Shown here one piece after another: positions 10,293 to 21,358 of a stretch of DNA of 64,000 nt. The stretch is from positions 1,363,382-1,427,381 of the forward strand of contig SIJG01000023.1 of NCBI GenBank assembly GCA_023374025.1. Direction: 5' to 3'. Made by a program: the position numbers and the translations under genes. The notes beneath the pieces were generated by a model. The model saw only the letters and a list, made by a program, of their open reading frames with translations. It had not been told where the DNA came from and searched no databases. This stretch comes from Heterodera schachtii (taxonomy: Eukaryota; Nematoda; Chromadorea; Rhabditida; Heteroderidae). Position 1 is the first letter of the stretch. Every line of letters begins with the position of its first letter.

Positions 10293-11427
10293 TACACTGG
10301 TGGAAAAAAGTCTTTTACCAAACTCCCGAAATTTGTTCAGTGGCATTTTTGTAATTAATAAGTTGTCCAATATACATAGTTGTAAGATTTTTTTGTAGCA
10401 ATACCTGTGCTCTAGAGGTATGTAAAATTTTATCAAATTTTGTTCACAAACTTTGAAATATTGGGACCGGAACAGTAACTGATCATTTTTGGGATGGAAA
10501 AAAGTCTTTTACCAAACTTGAAAAACTATTTCAAAATGCTCATAAAAATCTGAAATAATTCATGCAGACTTATCTTTTGGTGCTGAACAAAAAAGTCTTT
10601 TACACCAACTTTATCAGACCACTCCTTCATAGTGATCGGGACACCCTAAAATACACTAAAAATTGGAAAAATTTTCAAAAAAAATTCTTAGGGGATTGGG
10701 AAAATTTTTTGGGAAATTCTGAATATGCTCATTGGATAGATCACAAAATCCTCTACCGAATTACCTTTTGAATGGTTGGGCTATGATTTGTGCATAAAAA
10801 GTTATACTTGGTTGAATTTTAATGATAATAAAAAATAATTATTTTCTACCGTATTTCAAGGGAAAATGACCAAAAATTGATCATTTTTAAGAAGTTCAGT
10901 TTTTCAACCAAGTATAACTTTTGAAGTACAGGTCGTAGCCCCACTATTCCAAAAGGAATTTGATAGCCAAATATATGCTCTATCCAATGTGCATATTCAA
11001 ACCTTCCCAAAAAATTTTCCCAACCCCCTAAGAATTTTTTTTGAAAATTTTTCCAATTTTCAGTGTATTTTAGGGTGTCCCGATCACTATGAAGGAGCGG
11101 TCTGATCAAGTTGGTGTAAAAGACTTTTTTGTTCAGCACCAAAAGATAAGTCTGCATGAATTATTTCAGATTTTTATGAGCATTTTGAAATAGTTTTTCA
11201 AGTTTGGTAAAAGACTTTTTTCCATCCCAAAAATGATCAGTTACTGTTCCGGTCACAATATTTCAAAAGTTTGTGAACAAAATTTGATAAAATTTTACAT
11301 ACCTCTAGAGCACAGGTATTGCTACAAAAAAATCTTACAACTATGTATATTGGACAACTTATTAATTACAAAAATGCCACTGAACAAATTTCGGGAGTTT
11401 GGTAAAAGACTTTTTTCCACCAGTGTA
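10293..11427. mobile_element. Tc1/mariner-type foldback element with TA ends
   Basis: The termini are TA plus CACTGGTGGAAAAAAGTC at 10293 and the exact inverse ending in TA at 11427. The inverted repeat continues inwards for about 500 bases on each side, leaving a short centre near 10810-10900, so the element is nearly one long hairpin. A CACTGGTGGA-type start with TA flanks fits the Tc1/mariner superfamily. No transposase frame is present. The similar open frames read from the two arms in opposite directions are a consequence of the palindrome. Confidence 0.85.
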
Positions 11428-11493
11428 TAATTTTTAAAAATTTCTTTAAATTCGCTAAACGCAAAGTAAAACTTTCAAAAATGGCTAAATATG

Positions 11494-12145
11494 GGCAATG
11501 GTGTGGAATTGCGGTCCCGACGGAAAAAAATAGTAAAAATTTCGCAGGTATTTTTTCTAGGCTTAAAAAATGCGCTGATAACGAATCTGAGCTCAGATTT
11601 TGAAAATCAATGATTTTTGTCTATGATTTTTCATCAACTACTTGATTTTTTCAAAAAATTTTAAGAAAATTAGTCAGGCGTAAAAACTCATAAACAAATA
11701 TTGTAGAGCCTAAAAAGAGCTTTCGAATAAGCTATTGAATATATGGAAAAGTAAAGTTTTAAATTTTTTACGATTTTTTGAAATTTAATTATTAATCCCT
11801 AGGGGTCATATGAGACGGGGGTCTGAGATTCGAGTCCGCTTGGCTGCGGTTTATTTTTTTATGACACTTGATGAAAAATCATAGACAAAATGAAGGTTCA
11901 AGCATAATTATAGCTCAGATTCATGATCAGAGTTTTTTAACCCCAATTTCATTGCTAAACTTTTTTAAAAATAATTTAAAAAAGCTAGAAAAATCGAGTA
12001 GTTGATGAAAAATCATAGATAAAAATCATTGATTTTCAAAATCTGAGCTCAGATTCGTTATCAGCGCATTTTTTAAGCCTAGAAAAAATACCTCCGAAAT
12101 TTTTAACATTTTTTTTCGCCGGGACCGCAATTCCACACCATTGCC
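11494..12145. mobile_element. Foldback element with 8-bp TSD TAAATATG
   Basis: Ends are GGCAATGGTGTGGAATTGCG at 11494 and its inverse ending at 12145. Arms of about 150 bases continue inwards (the AATCTGAGCTCAGATT stretch appears in both). The duplication TAAATATG is perfect at 11486-11493 and 12146-12153. The size of the duplication fits hAT-like elements, although the tips are not CAGGG. Non-coding. Confidence 0.85.
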
Positions 12146-12438
12146 TAAATATGGTAATAAAAATCATTTTAGAAGAAAAAAACACGACACGCTTAAAACT
12201 TACTCATTTTAGCGAAAAATCCACCCGAAAAGCAAGATTTCGCTTATGTTTTACATAAATTAATCAATTTTTAAGAAAATTTAAATTTAGTCGATATTTT
12301 AGAAAAAATTTTTGCTAAAAATGTCTTTTCCGGAATTTTTAGGTCTTTAGGGGTCAAAAAGGCAAATTTACCTGATAGGGGCCATTCTAGCATAAAATAG
12401 TGCGGTCGAACTCATTTTATTCATTTGTTTTTGAAATG

Positions 12439-12446
12439 TATAAAAG
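12439..12446 (+). promoter_or_regulatory. Possible TATA box of F-box-like copy 5
   Basis: TATAAAAG lies about 290 bases before the ATG at 12731. An equivalent TATAAAAA is at 14703 before copy 6, inside the same duplicated upstream block. Transcript starts are unknown. Confidence 0.35.
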
Positions 12447-12730
12447 CGTAAATTTATCGACAGTTTTTTCAGTTTTTTTTTTTGCATAAAATCATTCTGT
12501 CAACATATCATCAACAAAACTCAGTTTTCCATTTCCATCAAATTTTGCATTTAGAATTAAGTTTTGTCAATCTATTGTTTTTCACAGATTTTAATTTTTG
12601 GGTAAAACGGATCAACAAAATTTTTTTTTAAAGTCACCTGCGTATTTCGCGTAATTTTTTCATTTTTGCTAATTGAAGCTAATTAATTTAAATCAGTCGA
12701 AAACTGTCTTAATAATTCGACCTCAACAAA

Positions 12731-14028
12731 ATGTCAGACCGCCGAAAAGAAGCGGAGGAAAAAATGGCAAAAGCAATGTAAAATAAAATGCCAATTTTCA
12801 ATTTTTAATTTTGTTTTCCTTTTTTTCAGTTTCATCTCCGCCGATTGTTGGCTTTGTGTCTTCGATTTGCTGCCACTTTCACAACTTGGCGTTGGAATTG
12901 CGCTGATCAGCCACCGATTTGACTTTTACGTCGACGAACACTTCAAAACACGCAAATGGGCATTGGCATTTATTCGAATTCATAGCAAAAATGGAAAGAA
13001 TGGCTCCAAGGAAATGGAAATTACCAATGGCGATGAGAAAGCATTGCCAATTCCGCAAGTCCAATTGCCACGCAAAGTCATCGGATTCGAACGCATCGAG
13101 ATTTTGTAAAATTGGCGATTATGCAAAAAATAATTAGACAACAACTCCCATCCATTTTCAGTTTCATCGACCGAAATGCCCTCACTTTTCTCCAACGTTT
13201 TTGTCAACTTTTCGCCGTCCGTCCAATTAATTTGATCATCAATACAACGAATGATCGGATTTTGGAGTCCATTTTGCGCAACATTTGGCCAATGATCGTG
13301 AAAAACATTCATGGCATTGAAATGTTCGCCAAAAGTCTCCATCATTTGCGACAAATCGTCCCGTCATTTCTCAACGATTGTCCATCGCTTCGCGTTGTCT
13401 CCTCCTACTATTATGGCAATCTCTTCCCCGAATTTCCGCCCGCCGATGAAAATGCCGCGGCATCGGATGAACAATCAGTGGCCAAATGGCTTTTCACTCC
13501 ACTTCAAGAAAATGGGGTGCCAAAAGTGTTCAAATGCTGGTGGGATGATGATGATGGGGAATGGCCGTTGAAAATTGAAGCATTCAAATCGGTGATTCAA
13601 TTGCTTTAATCTTTGGTTGTCATTTATTACTTAACCAATTTTCCCTTATTTTAGGCTTTTGCATCGGCTTCTTCCCCCGCCAATTTCATTGTCATCTTTT
13701 GGCTTCCTTCGCCTTTTGCTAATTCCGTTGTGCCATTTGATCTGACCAACGAATGACTCGGGAACAATTGGCATTGAAAAGAATTGACAATAGCCATCGT
13801 TTTCTGTTGGTCCGTTGTCCAATTGCGCGAGACAAAAGCAAATGGACAAAATGGGAAGAGGAAGCGATTGGCTGGCAAATTTATGATCAATGGAATCAAA
13901 TTGACATTCAAATTTATGGTGAGGATAACATCGGCGACGGGTCAGTGATTTTTTTTTTTCAAAAATTCAATTTTGTTTTTATTTTTAGGCTTCTTGACTC
14001 AACTCCCGGTCCAAGTGATCAACAGTAG
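12731..14028 (+). pseudogene. F-box-like family gene, copy 5 (single frameshift)
   Basis: All five exons are present: 12731-12777, 12830-13105, 13162-13591, 13655-13940, 13989-14028. Exon 1 reads MSDRRKEAEEKMAKA. Exon 2 has the F-box-like DLLPLSQLGVGIALISHRF, and exon 3 has ESILRNIWPM and DEQSVAKWLFTPL. In exon 4 one T is missing at about 13753 (GAATGACTCG against GAATTGACTCG in every sibling), which creates a TGA in the LTNELTRE block. Downstream sequence is open in the shifted frame, and exon 5 also ends early at an in-frame TAG. Apart from that base the gene is well preserved, so it is either a very young pseudogene or a base-calling error. Confidence 0.8.
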
Positions 14029-14275
14029 AAGTGAATGAATGTATTGTTAAGAAATGATTGATCGGTCAATTTGAATTATTTAATAATTGACGCTCTCATA
14101 AAAATTGTTCCTTTTTTCTGTTGTTGGAATGATCAATCAACCTTTTTTGTCTGTGTAAATCATTAGGATAAATTTAGCGATTTCCTGAAATTTGATTTAA
14201 CATTTTAGCCAACACATAATCAACTAAATGCCTTTTTCCCGAATGCAGAAAATATAAAATTATATCCCTACACAT

Positions 14276-14338
14276 CAGCAGGGATGGCACGGAATTCCGA
14301 TTTCCGAAAATTTTTGGGGCCTCGGAATGCCATCCCTG
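14276..14338. mobile_element. Tiny hAT-type MITE
   Basis: CAGGGATGGCA and its inverse TGCCATCCCTG bound a 60-base hairpin. CTACACA(T/C) occurs just before (with three extra bases) and just after, a probable 8-bp duplication. A related left end (CAGGGATGGCATTCGGAGG) is at about 42568. Confidence 0.7.
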
Positions 14339-14869
14339 CTACACACCGTAATTTTTTTAAAAGTTATACTGCTCTAAGCATGGCTGGGAGATGATTTCAC
14401 CCTAACCCAAAGTGCCCCAAAAACCCTAAATCACACAATGTCATGGACTAATATGCTCTAAAAATGGCCAAATATGCATTTATTCTCGAAAACCCCCCAA
14501 AATATGCATTTATATGCACTTAAAACCTTCACCAAATCAAAAACTTTAACGTAGAAATGCCATTTTGAGCCCTTTTCTTCATAGCGTATTATGCAAAATC
14601 ATACAATTTATAAGCCTAGTCATAAAATCGACCAAATTTTTGTTGAGAAATGCATAAAATAATGCGGTCGAACTCATTTAATTCATTTGTTTTTGATATG
14701 TGTATAAAAATCGTAAATTTCCAACAGTTTTTTTTTAGTGTTTTTTTTGTACAAAATCATTCTGTCAAGTGTCAACAGTGATGACCTTAGCTCTTTGCTC
14801 GTCTTTTTACTCATTAGCAAAACTCGGTTTTTCATTTTCATTCAAATTTTGCCATATTTTCTTCTAATT
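14339..14869. other. Upstream spacer of copy 6
   Basis: The CTGTCAAGTGTCAACAGTGA stretch at 14760 and its downstream bases also precede the intact copy at 22136 (21883 onwards), and a diverged form precedes copy 5. It is duplicated promoter-side DNA. A TATAAAAA is at 14703. Confidence 0.5.
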
Positions 14870-15553
14870 CAGGGGTGCGATCTGTTCTGATTTATCAGAA
14901 ATGTTCTGATTTGGAGGGTCCAAATCTGATAAAATAAAAATGTTCTGATTTGTCAGATTTGTTCTGATTTTGGGGTAGAGACCAAAATTTGTTCTGATTT
15001 CTTAGATAAACTCATATTTTTGAAATTTTGTGGCATAATGTTACTTTTTGTCTAGAAAATATAAGATTTGTGGCAAAATTTGGTCTTTTTTTGACAAATA
15101 TCTGTTAACAAATCGAATTAAAAATCGCAAATTTTTCCCGGCGAATTTTTTTTGAAAAAATCAGCGTTTAAAAAAGGCATTTTTTAACGCAAGGAAAAGT
15201 CTTCGCTTGTCTTTTAATTGCAAAAATTGGCCTTTTTGGTGAAAATCTGTTAACAAAACAGAACGAAATTACAAAAAATTTCCGAAAAGTTTTGGAAAAA
15301 TCTGCCGCAAAGAATTCTTAAAAGTCTGATTTTTTCATCCCGAATGCACTGAATTTTCGATTTGCTAAACCTCACCAAAATTTTTAAAGATGATAATCGG
15401 AGGCGAAAATATAATTTTTAATACATTTTTGATTGAAAAATTATAAAATAACTGATTAGAAGCAATTTTGCAAAATGTTCTGATTTTTGACCCCAAAATC
15501 TGATTTTTTGAGTCCGATGTTCTGATTTTGAAAAATTTTCGATCGCACCCCTG
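14870..15553. mobile_element. Non-autonomous hAT-type element, TSD TTCTAATT
   Basis: Ends are CAGGGGTGCGATC at 14870 and GATCGCACCCCTG ending at 15553, flanked by perfect TTCTAATT duplications (14862-14869, 15554-15561). The interior is repeats of TTCTGATTT near both ends around an AT-rich core with two TCTGTTAACAAA units like those in the elements at 8810 and 45789. The duplicated upstream region of the gene at 22136 lacks it (empty site near 21970). Confidence 0.92.
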
Positions 15554-15732
15554 TTCTAATTACATAAATATGTATTTCCATGGCATTTTTCGCAAATCAA
15601 AAATTCAGTCCGTTAAAAAATGAATTCACTAAAAAAATGAATCTCTATTGTTTTTCACCGATTTTAGTCGTGGGCTAATAAAGCTAATTTGGAATCCTTC
15701 AAAAACTGTCTTAATAATTCGACCTCAACAAA

Positions 15733-17293
15733 ATGTTCGACCGCCGAAAAGAAGCGAAAAAAAGGAGGGCAAAAGCAATGTAAAATTAAAATTTTCAATT
15801 TTAAAATTTCAGTTTTAATTTTGTTTTTTTCAGCTTCATCTCCGCTGATTGTTGGCTTTGTGTGTTCGATTTGCTCTCTCCGCGTCAACTTGGACTTGGC
15901 ATTTCAATGATTAGCCACCGTTTCAACTTTTACGTCGACGAACACTTCAAGACTCGACGCTGGGCGCTGAAATCCATGGAAATTAAGCGAAAAAAAAGCT
16001 GGAATGACACGAAGGAAATGGAAATTACCAATTACCGTGGAAAACCAATGCCAATTTCGCAAAAGCCGTTGCCAAAAAAAGTCGTCGGATTCAGAGCCAT
16101 TTCAATCAAGTAAAATGGATTAATTAACAGTTTTCAAAATGTAAACGTTTTCGATCATTTCATTTTCACCAGGTACATCGACAACAATGTGATCACTTTT
16201 CTCCGCCATTTTTGTCCGCTTTTCGCCTCAAATTGTCCAATCAATTTGGCTATCGATACGTCGAGTGATCGCATTTCGGACTTCATTTTTCGCAACATTT
16301 GGCCAATGCTCAGGAAAAACATTCGAGGCATGAAATTGTCCGCCACCTATTTCCGCCGTTTGCGCAAATTCGTCCCGTCACTGTTCAACGAATTGCCAGT
16401 TGTTGCGTGTTGTCAAATTCTATGGGGCCAATTTCTTCCCCGAATTTCCTGCCGATGACAGTGCCGCGGCATCGGATGGACAAATTGTGGCAAAATGGCT
16501 TTTCACTCCACTTCAAAGCAATGTGCCAAAGGTGTTGAAATGCTATTTGGAAGCGGATGCTGGGCAATGGTTGTCGAAGATTGAAGCCTTCAAAGCGGTG
16601 CTTACCTAATTGATTTATTTAGCTACATTTTTTTGGTCGTGGGTTTCGCTGACCTGACATAAATGTTGTTTTTCGCCCAATTTTTTCGGAACCTAACCGA
16701 AAGGGCCCCCTCCGCCGTCTCTTGGTTTTTCGTTGGGCCCCATCGGGCCATCTAAACTGTAAAGTGCCCATTCCCACCAACAGCAGGGGGTAGGATGCGA
16801 CCGCGATTTGCGGCATTTTTCTGTCCGCGCCCCACACCCAACCGAAAAGTGTCATTTATTTCCGATTTTGTATTTATTTCTTAATCGATTTTCCATCATA
16901 TTTTAGACTTTTGCCTCGGCTTCATCTCCTGTCAATTTCATCGTTCACCTTTGGTGTCCGTTGCATTTTGCTTGACTCCGTTGTGCTCTTCGATCTGACC
17001 AACGAATTGACTCGTGAACATTTGACGCTGAAAATGGCAAATAATAGCGATCATTTTCTGCTGATCCGTTGTCCAATTGACCGAGACGCGAGCAAATGGA
17101 CAAAATGGGAAAAGGAAGCGATTGACTTGGCAAATTGATGATCAATGGAATCAAATTGGCATTGAAATTAATAATAAGGATAAAATCGGCGATGGGTCAG
17201 CGATTGATTTTCACATATTCAAATTTATTGCGTTTAAATTCTTTTAGTCTTCTCGACCCAACTCCCGGCCCAAGTGATCAGCAGAAGAAGTGA
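15733..17293 (+). pseudogene. F-box-like family pseudogene, copy 6
   Basis: Exon 1 (15733-15779) is MFDRRKEAKKRRAKA, the variant also used by the copy at 22136. Exon 2 (15834-16109) is intact with DLLSPRQLGLGISMISHRF. Exon 3 starts at 16173 but gains a base near 16398, breaking the frame before the ASDGQIVAKWLF block, which is still readable in the next frame. Exon 4 (from about 16908) has an extra base near 16970 and another disturbance near 17130. Exon 5 ends at TGA 17291-17293. The three or more separate frame breaks mean it is dead. Its closest relative appears to be the intact copy at 22136. Confidence 0.85.
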
Positions 17294-18219
17294 AAGAATT
17301 ATATTGTTGAGAAATGATCGAACAATTTTAAAGATGGATTTGGGAATTGACGTGATTATAAAAATTGTCCTTTTTTTCGTTGGAATGATCAAACAACTTG
17401 GATTTGTGTGTTAAGCTGTTAGGATATTTTGTGGTTTTCTGAAATAAAAAAATCAACAAATAATACTTGAAAGTGCCAAAAGGGTGGAGGTATGTTCTAT
17501 TTGTTAAAATTAGTCACAACATCATTAAAACATCAGAAAATGTCATTTGTACAAATTCGAAAACAAAAGTGTGAAATTAAAGAAATTTTGAATTTTCGAC
17601 TTTTTGTTCGAATTCGGGTCCGGGATTCGAAATTGGTCAAAATGAATGTTAGATTCGTAATCAGCAACCCAGAAAACCAACAATGAAAAGCGTTTTACAC
17701 GACTTTTTAAAAATTTTATTTTTTTTTCGAAAAATCACTATTTGGTGTTTTGTCACTATTTTTTTTCACTATTTTAACATTTTTTGAAAATTTGTTAACA
17801 AAAATGGAATAAAACGGAAAATACACCCTCTAAGAATCGACCAAAAATTTTTTTAAAATAGACCACTAAGAATTGGAAAATTTTCTCAAAAATTCTTCCC
17901 ACAAATTTTTTTCTTTTATAAAATTTTTGAATAAAAAATTTCATTTAATTTTATAAAAAAAATGTACCTCACAAAATTTGAAAATGTACCTCATTTGCAA
18001 CTGCAATCAGTGAATAAAAATTATTTTTTTGCTCAATTTTTGGCTAAAAACTATGTCACTGTTCGTCACTATTTTGGCATTTTTATTCACCATTTTAGTT
18101 AACTATTTTGAGATTTTTCTTCACTAAAAGTTGCAGCCCTATTAATCACTCAAATATCTTCCATCACATAATCAGCTTTCTCACCCTGTTGTTGTTGTTG
18201 CTGTTATTCCCAAATAGAA
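17294..18219. other. Spacer with repeat debris
   Basis: It contains a family-type 3' tail, then a single arm of the GGACCCG foldback family (17588-17680), then AT-rich sequence with repeated TCACTATTTT words (17740-18110). No gene seen. Confidence 0.45.
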
Positions 18220-18643
18220 ATGGCATCGGCATCTCCATCACAGTCCCAATCCGACTCGTCCAAGCCCAACACGCTGGAACTCAGCGGCTGGATAACTTCC
18301 AACCCCTGCGGACACCTGACAACGAATTGGGCGGTTACCAAGATTAAAATACTATCACACAAAATGTTGGCGATCGAATTTTGCTCTATATGCCGCCACC
18401 ATGCGGTAAAGGTATCGATAAAATGCCTAATTTGTGAACAAATTTTCTGGCGGACATATGACTTTTCGTCAAGCGGAAAGCATGCCAAGTAATTTAAGTG
18501 TATTAAAAGATGGCAAACAAAAATTTTCTTTTTCTACAATTAGTTCTGGTTTATATCGCAAGCATATGGCAATCATCAAATGGTCAAATATTTCAATGGC
18601 CTACAACACAGTTGAAGACTGTTTTAAAGCAAAGAGGACATAA
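18220..18643 (+). CDS. Small Cys-containing protein, copy c (two exons, 122 aa)
   Basis: ATG 18220 opens a Ser-rich start (MASASPSQSQSDSSKP), then LELSGWITSNPCGH, EFCSICRHHAVKV and KCLICEQIFW, giving two C-x2-C pairs that could bind zinc. A donor after 18488 (phase 2) joins an acceptor before 18544, and the second exon reads SGLYRKHMAIIKWSN, then NTVEDCFKAKRT and TAA at 18641-18643. Length is exactly 123 codons with the stop. The C-terminus is shorter than in copy b because the DNA here is fused, right at the stop, to the end of an F-box family exon 4. Function unknown. It is the only open copy of the three, but the fusion suggests it may also be a relic. Confidence 0.45.
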
Positions 18644-18751
18644 TGAGGATGACATCGGCGATGGTCAGCGAATGTTTTTCAAATTTATTATTTCATTTCT
18701 TATTTTTAGGCTTCTCGACACAACTCCCGGCCCGAGTGATCAGAAGTGAAT
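18644..18751 (+). pseudogene. Orphan F-box-like exon 4 tail and exon 5
   Basis: GAGGATGACATCGGCGATGG is the end of a family exon 4. It is followed by the last intron and an exon 5 reading LLDTTPGPSDQK with TGA. It joins directly to the small Cys gene with no other F-box exons, so it marks a deletion or recombination breakpoint. The usual family 3' tail follows to about 18860. Confidence 0.75.
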
Positions 18752-18759
18752 GAATGAAT

Positions 18760-19394
18760 TGTTAAGAAATGATCGACCAATTTGAATTATGGAATTATTG
18801 ACGTGTGCTCATAAAAATTGTTGTTTTTTTCGTTCGAATGATCAAATATTTATTGATTTTCTGAAATAAATGTGAAAATCTTAGTTTTGGAGTCGGAATT
18901 AATTTCGTATGAAAAGTTAGGCGCGTTAACTTTTTATTGACCCAAAATGGACATTGACATTGATTGAACTGTGGTGGATTTGACATTTTCTGTTCCGTGC
19001 ATTAACTTTATGTGGGCTATAAAAAACCATAGGCGAGGGGGGGGCAACCCCTGTGATTTACATTTTTTTCAATTTTTTGTGTGTTTTGCTGTCGGATTGT
19101 CCAACTGTCCGATTGTCCAATCACGGCTGGAACAAAATTTTAACGTAGAAGTGCTGTTTTTTAGACCCTATTTTCATAGCTAGGCGCAGAAAAAATTTAT
19201 GCAAAACCATCAATTTATAACGCGCCTGCCCCTTGTCGTGCAACACGTAGTTGATCGATAGACTTCGCCAGGGCGCAAGAGTGTCCGGAATAGGCTTCGC
19301 GACGCGCGCGCTTGTAACGTAAAGTGCATGGACTCAAATGCTTCGCGAGGGCAAAAAAAAATTTTTATGAATTTATGTTTAAATAGTCTTTTTT
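18760..19394. other. Spacer
   Basis: Family 3' tail to about 18860, then mixed sequence with a GC-richer patch at 19220-19330. No supported gene. Confidence 0.4.
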
Positions 19395-19886
19395 CCCAAA
19401 TTTGCCCTCCAATCCCAACCCTGCTGTCCTCAAAAATCTCCATTTCAGCAGCAGCAGTTCCATGTCGTGTCAGCAGTTGTCACAGGGCAAAGGGAAATTT
19501 GGCCTAATTTTAAATTAATTTTTTTTGACCACGACTGTTTTTAACAATTTCGCAATTCTCTCCCAAAATCCATTCATTCACTTTCCCTCTTTTCATTCAG
19601 ATTCAGTTTCATGTTGTTTTCATTTTATTTCGTTTGTGTGTTTCTCTCTATTTTTTAAAATAAAATCCGCCGTTTCCCAATTTCACTTCTCTAAATAAGG
19701 TCATTTCAAAGTGTTGACAAAACAACAAAAACACCAAATCTACACAAAGACGGAAAAACTCTTCCATTTATCTTATTTTTTCTCTTTCGTTTTTATAAAC
19801 AAATATATGCTGATTTCACTTAATTTTCAGTTTTACTAAGATATTTCAAATCCGTCAAAATCTCTCTCCATTATTTACCTCAACAA

Positions 19887-21358
19887 ATGTCAGACCGTCA
19901 AAAAGAAGCGGAGGCGAAGATGGCAAAATCAATGTAAAATATTAAAAATGCCAATTTTCAATTTAATTTTAATCCCAATTTCAATTTTCAGTTTCATTTC
20001 TGGCGACGGATGGCTGGCGGTGTTCGATTTGCTGCCGCCTTCCCAACTTGGACTTGAAATCGCGACGATCAGCCACCGTTTTAACGCCTACGTGGACGAA
20101 CATTTCAAGACGCGAAAATGGGCGCTAAAATTTATTCAAATTCGTCGCGAAATTGGAAAGAAAGGCACGAAGAAACTGGAATTGGCCAAATTGGATGGAG
20201 AAAAATTGCCAATTCCGAAAAAGCCGTTGCCAATGAAAGTGGTCGGATTCGATGCCATCTCAATAAGGTGAGATTGAAGAATTTTCGTTGTTTTCAAATC
20301 AAATCATTTCCCATTTTCACAGATTCGTCGACCTAAATGCTCTCACTTTCCTCCGACGTTTTCGTCGTCTTTTCACCTCCTCGCCAATTGTTTTTGCCAT
20401 CGGTTCGACGAGTGATCGCATTTTGTTTTTGATTTTGGAATTGATTTGGCCAATGTTCGCCAAAAACATTGGTTCGATGCATTTGATGGCGGACACTTTC
20501 ATGCGTTTGCGAATATTCGAAGCGGCATTTCTCAGCAAATGCCAATCTCTTCGCATTGTCAAATTTTGCGATGACGACAATTTCTTCATCGAATTCCCGG
20601 CCGATGACCATGCCGCGGCATCGGATGGACAAGTGGTGGCCAAATGGCTTTTCACTGCCCTCCCTGACAATGTGCCGCCGAAGATGTTAAAATGCTCGTT
20701 GGACAAAGATGATGGCAATTTGGAGTCGGACATTGAAGACTTCAAAGAGGTGATTTCGGATTGTTTAATCCGGCACTTTTACGCTTTTTGAGATTCGCTT
20801 ACAAAAATGAATGATTTTTCGCCTAAAAAGACTTTTCGAATCAAAAACGTCCCATCTGTTGGCATTTTTGTTATTAAATGGCCAAGTGCCGTGCCCATCT
20901 TTGGGTTTTTTGTGCCGTTTCCCAAACATTTCGTTCATTGTCATCAATTTTCCCATCTTTTAGGCTTTTACCGAGGCTTCTTCCGCCGTCAATTTCATTT
21001 TTGTCGTCCGATTTCCTCCGTCTTTTGCCACTTCCGTTGTGCCATTCGCGCTGATCAACGAATCGACTCAAGAACAATTGGCATTGAAAACAACTTCCAA
21101 CAGCCGTCTTTTTGTGTTCGTCCGTTCTCCAATTGTGCGTGACGCAAGTGAATGGACAAAATGGGAAAATGAGGCGATTGGCTGGGATTTTGTTGCTCAA
21201 CCGAATCGGATTGACGTGTATATGTATCGTGAGGATCAAATTGGGGACGGGTGAGCGAATGATTATTAAAAACAAATTCAAATTGATAATTGATTTCCTA
21301 TTTTTCCAGACTTCTTAACAAATTGACCGGTCCAATTAATCGGAAGAAGAAGAAGTGA
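19887..21358 (+). CDS. F-box-like family protein, intact copy (361 aa)
   Basis: Five exons: 19887-19933, 19992-20267, 20323-20749, 20964-21250, 21310-21358. All introns are GT/AG with phases 2, 2, 0, 2, and the sum is exactly 362 codons with TGA. Residues 1-16 (MSDRQKEAEAKMAKS) are charged. The F-box-like motif follows (DLLPPSQLGLEIATISHRF, about residues 26-45). Next come a Lys-rich segment, a helical exon 3 with LILELIWPMF and the DGQVVAKWLF block, and an exon 4 with LALKTTSNSRL and RSPIVRDASEWTKWENEA. The tail is unusual: instead of PGPSDQQ it ends INRKKKK, a possible nuclear-localisation patch. Expected role by family knowledge: substrate adaptor of an SCF ubiquitin ligase. The substrate is unknown. 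Confidence 0.87.

Noticed and set aside
10562..11157. Two similar 70-100-codon frames on opposite strands
   Set aside because: They are the two arms of the Tc1-type hairpin read in opposite directions; no start, splice or domain evidence.
18277..18310. Resemblance of CTCAGCGGCTGGATAACT to the start of 5.8S rRNA
   Set aside because: Only a short run agrees, no flanking rRNA or spacer structure is present, and it lies in an open coding exon repeated at 5520.
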